64,000 nt of DNA, taken from NCBI GenBank assembly GCA_947247005.1, contig OX365955.1:43999822-44063821 (forward strand), in the 5' to 3' direction. Position 1 is the stretch's first letter. Each line of letters opens with the position of its first letter. Source of the stretch: Spisula solida (Eukaryota > Mollusca > Bivalvia > Venerida > Mactridae). The translations under genes were made by a program, and so were the position numbers. The notes below the pieces were generated by a model, which searched no databases, was not told where the DNA came from, and saw only the letters and a list, made by a program, of their open reading frames with translations. Below are positions 58,146-64,000 of this stretch, in pieces.

Positions 58146-59689
58146 GCCCAAGCTCAATGACCTAGTGCCAACAGTAAAACGGCTGAAACACCTAGTTTTA
58201 GTTCTCTAAAGTCCTACGAATAACAATTATAAAAAGCTGAACCCCATGGTTTCAGCTGAATAACCTTGTTTCAGCAATAAAATAGACAAAAGTGTGGGAT
58301 TTTCAATAAAGGCTATGCGTGACATTACTCTTACTCTGCTCCTATTAGTTAGACCGCGTAAGTACACAAAACGAATACACTTGTTAATCGTTTTCTACCT
58401 TTGTATTAAAGCTTCTGCAAGTTTCATAATGGTGTTTTATTTCAACGTACTCACCAACCCTCCTTATTTCAACAGTTAAAAATCCAATATGTTCAAAAGG
58501 ACAAAATTAGGTTTTGAAGTTGTTAATTTTAGTAGCAATGTCTGTCTAAATGTATGGATTTTCTTTAGTTATTGATTTTTTTCATATTTTTTAATTTGAC
58601 AGGCGAATGTTGTATTTGAACATTCATATATATTATTGTGAACACCTTATAAGTGACAGGACGTTTGTTAAAGGAATTCGTGAACGAATGCCATCCCGCA
58701 TATTGGGATCAATCGCGTCTATAGTCGGTATTGAAATTCCGACACTTTTGCTTAGGGTGAGTGCGCTTGCATAATTCCCATAAAATAACGAGACAACATT
58801 TTATTACAAACTAAATTGATTTAAACGTAGGAAAGACCAAACTATACACAGTAAAGGGATTTTGCAAGAACATAAATACTTTAAGCAATATTGGGCTTTG
58901 AATCAGGTGAGGCGTTTTTAAAGTCCTTGAGTGTATTAGTTGCGCATTTTGTATCAGTTCCAAGAATCGTATATCTTTTGCTTTATTTTGAACTCGTGAA
59001 TAAGTGATATAAATGTATCAACGTGTGGCGAAAGTTAAGAGTAACAAGGGAACGTAAGTTGTCTAACTATACATTAACAATGATTCATTTTCATTTTGTT
59101 GGCAAAACAACTTTACATGCTATTTATTATTTATTCCTTATTATCAACACCACCCAGACATCCAATTTATAATAAAACTTGAGTGTAGATACTAAATCAT
59201 TCAGAAAAATTGCATGTACTAATGTACCCACAGATCATTGCATATGTAATTGGAAAGTTTATTAATACATCAATGAAACTGAGCTTTAAAATTAATGATT
59301 TGCCTTTGTCACTGGCAGCCCTAATAAAACCCCGGGCTGTTAGTGAAGTGCGAACCAATAATTTACGGCGAGTTAAAACCATATGTCTATGTATGAGTTA
59401 GATGCAAAATACATCATAATGTCATAATACGTTATGTTAGCAACGTCAATTATTCAAGTTAAAACTATCAACCATTTCATTATGTATTATTCACATCATT
59501 GATGGTGCACTCTTTCATGGTGTGGCGTGAGTGTGAAAATATAGCAACGTTTCCGTAGGCTTGGCTGCATTTAGAATATATATTACACTTTTGTCAAATA
59601 AACCCGTATCAAATATTTAGATAATAAAGAGTAATAACCATGAATAACAATAACTCTTTCTCTCTCCTGATACCTGGACAAGCATATCA
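58146..59689. other. Intergenic DNA, nothing recognised
   Basis: Short frames only. Confidence 0.45.
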
Positions 59690-59850
59690 TCTTGCATGAC
59701 TACCAACATGGTTTCAGAGCACGAAGAAGTTATGAGACCCAACTACTGACCCTGGTCCACGAACTTGGACAAGAAAGTACAAACTTCATCCTGGACTTCT
59801 CCAACGCGTTTGAACGTATTCCACAATAGAGGTTACTGAATAAACTCCAC
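59690..59850 (+). pseudogene. Fragment of a LINE reverse transcriptase
   Basis: In the frame from 59695 the translation carries HDYQHGFRARRSYETQLL and then FILDFSNAFERIPQ, followed by a TAG (59827-59829) and RLLNKLH. These correspond to the QHGFR..R.CETQL and LDFSKAFD..PH blocks of non-LTR reverse transcriptases (palm motif A). Only about 50 residues survive. It is on the strand opposite to the LINE that follows. Confidence 0.7.
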
Positions 59851-59964
59851 ATACATACTAGTCTTTCATACATGCACGAATATGCATATAAATACATACA
59901 TATAACAGAACATGGAAACAAACAAAATCTCAATGAAGGTTGGTAAATACAAATACTTACTTAT

Positions 59965-60030
59965 CCTCTTCAATCCGGTACGGATCGTAAGGTCGCCACA
60001 AGATTTCTCCATTCAGCCCTGTTCTTCGCT
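59965..60030 (-). pseudogene. C-terminal scrap of a LINE ORF2
   Basis: On the minus strand, codons for KAKNRAEWRNLVATLRSVPD end at a TGA. The A..R..WR.LV pattern is typical of ORF2 C-termini in RTE- and jockey-like LINEs. It directly abuts the (GATAA)n tail, so the larger LINE may have inserted next to or into it. Confidence 0.5.
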
Positions 60031-60032
60031 TT

Positions 60033-60061
60033 GATAAGATAAGATAAGATAAGATAAGATA
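60033..60061. repeat. (GATAA)n microsatellite forming the LINE 3' tail
   Basis: About six copies of GATAA on plus, i.e. TTATC in the LINE sense. Confidence 0.9.
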
Positions 60062-60064
60062 AAC

Positions 60065-60070
60065 TTTATT
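60065..60070 (-). promoter_or_regulatory. AATAAA at the LINE 3' end
   Basis: Located immediately before the TTATC tail in the sense of the element. Confidence 0.45.
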
Positions 60071-62141
60071 TAACGTCGATTATAGTTAACATAATAAACA
60101 TAAGCTACAAGCTTGTATTCGACATAACAAAGAAAACATATATTTAAGTATATGCATAGAACATTTATATGAGACATATAATAATATATACAAACAATGT
60201 TACAAGAGAATTAATTAACAAATGAAACTACAAATATGCAAGACGAACTAAAAACAAAAATTACAATGCTAAACTGTACGGACAAAATTAATCTGTTTGG
60301 TTTATCAGGATCATCAGTGGACAGAAAATACAGTGAGTTGACAAGAAAGTTGCTGGCTCTAAAATTGTGTATAGTCTGTAAATTTAGTAATATTATGATT
60401 TCTGAAATTTCATTATTAGTTGAAGATAATATAAATTAAGTTTTTGAAGGACACTATTTATAATAGGTTGTCTTATATCACATGAAATAACCATGCTTTG
60501 TACATGGTCATGAAGGAACTAACACAATTTGCAGAAATAAAACAAGTATAACAATTATATACAACATGTACATATGTCAGTCTAAGATAATTAAAGTGGG
60601 ACTAAGCAAATACATTCATAATTATTAAAAGATTGTTACATATTAATTTATCCTAAGATAGACTCAGATAAAATGCCAGATAACACCAAAGCTATTGTTT
60701 GGATTAAAGATATTTAACTGCTTAGTAAAATTGTTATCTAAAGTGTTCAATAATTAGCTTATATGACTGGTATTTAAAAGCATTTATATTTAGGATTAAT
60801 TATTAAAGCTTAGCAACGGACAGAAAAATATACTACATCAAGTAGGATGTTGCTGGTTCTGTAATATTTAAAACCATTGAGAAGTTTATAAGGTGAATTG
60901 AATCAGGGTGATTGAAATGGTGATTGAAATTTGGTTACCATGCTATGCTTGTTCAAGTCTATGGCTTCATTATTATATGAAGTATTTATATTAAAGTATT
61001 TAAGTGATACCCTGTAAAATGAGTGTCTTTTCGGTCCTACTTAATATACCACAACATGATCAGACTAATAATCTACTATAAAATACATTCACATGGCATA
61101 GTAGTCAAATAAATTGAATAATATACAAACTGAACTAAAAAGGAGAAAAGAAAAGTGAGACTAAGCCACTCTTGCACACACATACAGGCACTACTAAATC
61201 ATTCCACGAACAAGACATGCTCTCTCACACAGACATGATTACATGTATATACAATTAGGAAATTCAAAACATGTGTTCAAATACACCAAAAATGTTCTTG
61301 GGCTGATACAGACACAATCATAACATTAGACGACTACACCTATGCATAGTAGTCCAGTACCTTCCTTAAGACATATGTAAGGACAGGATGGACGCATTCT
61401 TACCGCATAGAAAAATTTTAGTACAATACTTAGTTTACTTAGAGCTTAGTTTCTACGAAAAGTCGAAACAGAAACGAAGCATCTGAGTAGACATTGTACA
61501 TTATCAGCGTGAGGGAAAATAAAGCGCCTTCTTTAATGAAATCACATGTAGTTAGTGTATTCGATCGATGTTCATTGGTATATATGTATACTTGGTATGT
61601 GAACCTCAATAGTACAGAGCTTTAATGAATTTTGGGCAGCAAATTAAAAAGTTTGGGTACATTTTGACATCATCTAAAGTTTCGCACAGTTGTGAGTCTA
61701 TCGTACCGAGAATGTATTGGATGAAATGGGGTCTGTCTGCACTAATTAACATGTCGCATACGCTATCATTGATTTCATTTGATAATTTTGTTAGAAACAT
61801 TCACAAGGCATAGTAGATTATATACAAACTGCAATAGAGAGAAAAAAGTCAGTCTAAGCAAATGCATTTGTAATAAGTGCAAAGCAGATTATGTACACAC
61901 ACACATAGTCACAATCATACAGCTTAAGATAGTAGAAGTAGAAGAATGATGTTTAGTAGATATAAAGTAAAGATATTATCTATATGATACTTAGAGTTTT
62001 CAAATTAACATTACTGTTATATGTCATTTAAAATGTTATGTGTACATATTTTGACTATGTTGTCTATTTCAAAACAATATACATGTACAGCATTTCAATA
62101 TCAACATGGGATCATAAAATATACATGAAAAACAAATACAG

Positions 62142-62142
62142 G

Positions 62143-62172
<30 letters not shown>
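62142..62172. repeat. Poly(A) run of about 31 bases
   Basis: Uninterrupted A-tract on the plus strand within the 3' non-coding part of the LINE. Confidence 0.9.
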
Positions 62173-62173
<1 letters not shown>

Positions 62174-62236
62174 AAATAACAAACATACATTGGGTTCCAT
62201 AATAAATGTATATACACATAGAAAGTGACAATTTTA

Positions 62237-64000
62237 TTACTGACACATAGAACAGGTACAGTGCTCATTACTCCAAATTTTTATAAGCTGTTTAAATTCA
62301 GTAAACTTAGATGCGCATCTGATATGATTAGGGAGGTTGTTCCAAACTTTAGCTGCTTCAAAGCGGAAGCTCTTTTTTCCATATGTTGTAGTACGTACTT
62401 TAGGTAAGTCCAGAGTATTGCTATGTCTAAATTGGTAATTTGAGGAGCGAACACTTACAAGTTCCTGCATATAATCAGGAGAGATGTTGTTAAGGCATTT
62501 GAAAACTTCTATTGCGAGTTGTTTTATTCGAGAAATGTGAAGTGTTGGCAAGTTGATTCGCTTTAACAAATCTTCATATGAAGAAGAGTAGTCATTGTAA
62601 ACAACTTTCAGAGCCCTAAATTGTAATCTTTCAAGTTTTTCAGTATTTTTCTTACTACAAAAATGCCAAACAATTGGACAATAGTTGAAATTCGATCTGA
62701 TAAAACATTTGTAAATAGTGATCCTTGTTTCTATATTAACGAGCGGACATAATCGAGTCAACACGTTTATTTGTCTAGCTGACTTTCTACATATATTAGA
62801 TACATGGATGTCAAAATTCAATAGTGAATCTATTTCAATGCCAAGTAATTTAACATGAGTTTCACAGGGGATCTCAATGTCTGAGATTTGAAAGCTTTTT
62901 ACCTTGTTCCTTGTTTCTTTTCCAATACAAATTGCTTGAAATTTATCTGGGTTTGCTTGCATAAGATTATCTGCGAACCATTTAATCATTACACTGCTTT
63001 CATCTTGTATTGTGCTTTTTAATGTTGTAAGATTTTTGTGGTGAAACGATAACGTATTGTCATCAGCATAGTTATAGTTTGACGCCTTTTCTATGAAATA
63101 AAAAATATCATTCAGGAAAATATTAAATATAAGGGGACCTAGAATTGAACCCTGTGGGACTCCTTTAGTAATGTTACTCCATTCACTGTATGTATTGCCT
63201 AGTTTGACTTGCTGCTTTCTGTTTGACAAATAATCTAGCATTAGATTTGCCGATGCCTCAGAAAGGCCGTATGCTTTAAGTTTAAGAAAGATTAAATTGT
63301 GTGGGAGACAGTCGAATGCCTTAGATAGGTCCATCAATATAGCAGCAACATACTCTTGTCTGTCTAAGGCACTCTTCCAGTCTTCAATAAGACGCAACAA
63401 AGTGGTCTGGCAACCATAACTTCTTCTGAAGGCGGATAGAAACTTGTGAAAAATATTTTCAAAATGTGAGTTAAGCTGTATGTTGATAGATTGCTCAAAC
63501 AATTTTGATATTGTCGGCAAGATACTGACAGGTCTGTAATTTTTCTTTTGAAATGGATCATCTTTCTTAAACAGGGGTTTGACTTGAGCAAGTTTTAATG
63601 CCTGTGGAAATTTGGAAGTTTCGAAAGATTTATTTATTAGTGAAGTAAGAGGCAATGCCAGTGCATCCGCACCTGCCTTTATAACCTTCGGTGGTAGATT
63701 ATCTATACCTATGGCTTTTTTGGTATTAACATTTTGTAATAATTTGCGAGTTTGGTGTGTGCTCACAGGTGTGAAATTAAAGCTACATACAGACGGGTGT
63801 AATTGTGATATGCGTGTTAGACTAGAGTGGGTTTCGTCTATTACATCATCATTGTTGATACCAATATCCCTAGCTATATTGACATAAAAGTCATTTAAAA
63901 TATTACTAACTTCTTTTTGGCCAGACACTAACATATCATTTTCATTAAGAATAATATCACTATCAGATTTTGATGTGCTTTTAGATGATAAGAACGGTTT
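62237..64000 (-). CDS. LINE ORF2 reverse transcriptase, 5'-partial
   Basis: The frame is open from the right edge (it continues upstream of the ATG at 63934) to the stop at 62237, so at least 587 residues are present. Reverse-transcriptase blocks appear in order: NYRPVSILPTISKLFE; SYGCQTTLLRLIEDWK; AILMDLSKAFDCLPHNL (motif A with catalytic Asp); GVPQGSILGPLIFNIFLNDI (motif B); YNYADDNTLS (motif C, YADD); then the thumb and the C-terminal region. All catalytic Asp residues are present and the frame is unbroken, so this copy may be young. The N-terminal endonuclease should lie beyond 64000. It copies its own RNA into DNA at a nicked target. Clade assignment (CR1, L2 or jockey) is tentative. Confidence 0.93.
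   Translation of the reverse strand, partial: KPFLSSKSTSKSDSDIILNENDMLVSGQKEVSNILNDFYVNIARDIGINNDDVIDETHSSLTRISQLHPSVCSFNFTPVSTHQTRKLLQNVNTKKAIGIDNLPPKVIKAGADALALPLTSLINKSFETSKFPQALKLAQVKPLFKKDDPFQKKNYRPVSILPTISKLFEQSINIQLNSHFENIFHKFLSAFRRSYGCQTTLLRLIEDWKSALDRQEYVAAILMDLSKAFDCLPHNLIFLKLKAYGLSEASANLMLDYLSNRKQQVKLGNTYSEWSNITKGVPQGSILGPLIFNIFLNDIFYFIEKASNYNYADDNTLSFHHKNLTTLKSTIQDESSVMIKWFADNLMQANPDKFQAICIGKETRNKVKSFQISDIEIPCETHVKLLGIEIDSLLNFDIHVSNICRKSARQINVLTRLCPLVNIETRITIYKCFIRSNFNYCPIVWHFCSKKNTEKLERLQFRALKVVYNDYSSSYEDLLKRINLPTLHISRIKQLAIEVFKCLNNISPDYMQELVSVRSSNYQFRHSNTLDLPKVRTTTYGKKSFRFEAAKVWNNLPNHIRCASKFTEFKQLIKIWSNEHCTCSMCQ

Larger units (their letters stand above)
60033..64000 (-). mobile_element. 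Non-LTR retrotransposon (CR1/L2/jockey-like), 3' part, runs off the window
   Basis: The minus-strand element has its ORF at the right edge, then about 2.2 kb of non-coding sequence. It ends in AATAAA (complement of 60065-60070) followed by a (TTATC)n tail (60033-60061). Short microsatellite tails in place of poly(A) are typical of CR1/L2-type elements. The long A-run at 62142-62172 is poly(T) in the sense of the element, so it is not its tail and may mark a nested insertion. Confidence 0.75.

Overview
This is eukaryotic nuclear DNA from an invertebrate, most likely a marine mollusc and probably a bivalve. The genes have GT-AG introns, and coding exons are sparse in AT-rich DNA. tRNA-derived SINEs, foldback elements and MITEs are abundant. 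The protein types (fibrinogen-related, GT31, GT54, cytosolic sulfotransferase) are families expanded in molluscs. The mollusc assignment is inference; the rest is read from the sequence.

Layout. 0-3.4 kb: intergenic DNA with a small MITE, then the 3' exon of an MGAT4-family (GT54) N-acetylglucosaminyltransferase. 3.4-11 kb: repeats, namely a 254-bp tandem repeat, a foldback element flanked by a 5-bp duplication, a SINE, a 31-bp minisatellite (about 38 copies), two copies of a 240-bp MITE, and a 21-bp minisatellite (about 59 copies, with a 399-bp higher-order unit). 11.4-12.9 kb, minus strand: an apparently intronless, broken gene for a secreted protein whose N-terminal half resembles the helical pore-forming domain of Cry / jellyfish-type toxins. 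14.5-15.9 kb: a 30-bp minisatellite. 16.1-19.6 kb: a 3.5-kb element with roughly 490-bp terminal inverted repeats and TTAA ends. 20-27.5 kb: gene-poor repeats. 27.7-29.0 kb, minus strand: an intact single-exon GT31 (beta-1,3-galactosyltransferase-like) gene. 29.3-35.1 kb: foldbacks, MITEs and a 474-bp element with a 7-bp target duplication.

35.8-41.3 kb: a complete six-exon cytosolic sulfotransferase, predicted at 303 aa, with every exon joining in phase. 41.4-50.5 kb: foldback elements, tRNA-derived SINEs, a 1.1-kb hAT-like element with an 8-bp duplication, a 664-bp palindromic element, and the second copy of the 7-bp-duplication family. 53.3-55.9 kb, minus strand: a two-exon secreted fibrinogen-related protein, predicted at 383 aa. 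57.9-64.0 kb: a SINE, two LINE fragments, and a large minus-strand LINE whose reverse-transcriptase ORF runs off the right edge and whose 3' end is an AATAAA followed by a (TTATC)n tail.

The genes do not form an operon or an obvious functional cluster. Three act on glycans or small molecules (GT54 and GT31 in the Golgi, sulfotransferase in the cytosol), but nothing links them beyond proximity. Two products are predicted to be secreted (the fibrinogen-related protein and the broken toxin-like gene), which would fit defence or recognition. Most of the window is mobile-element and satellite DNA.
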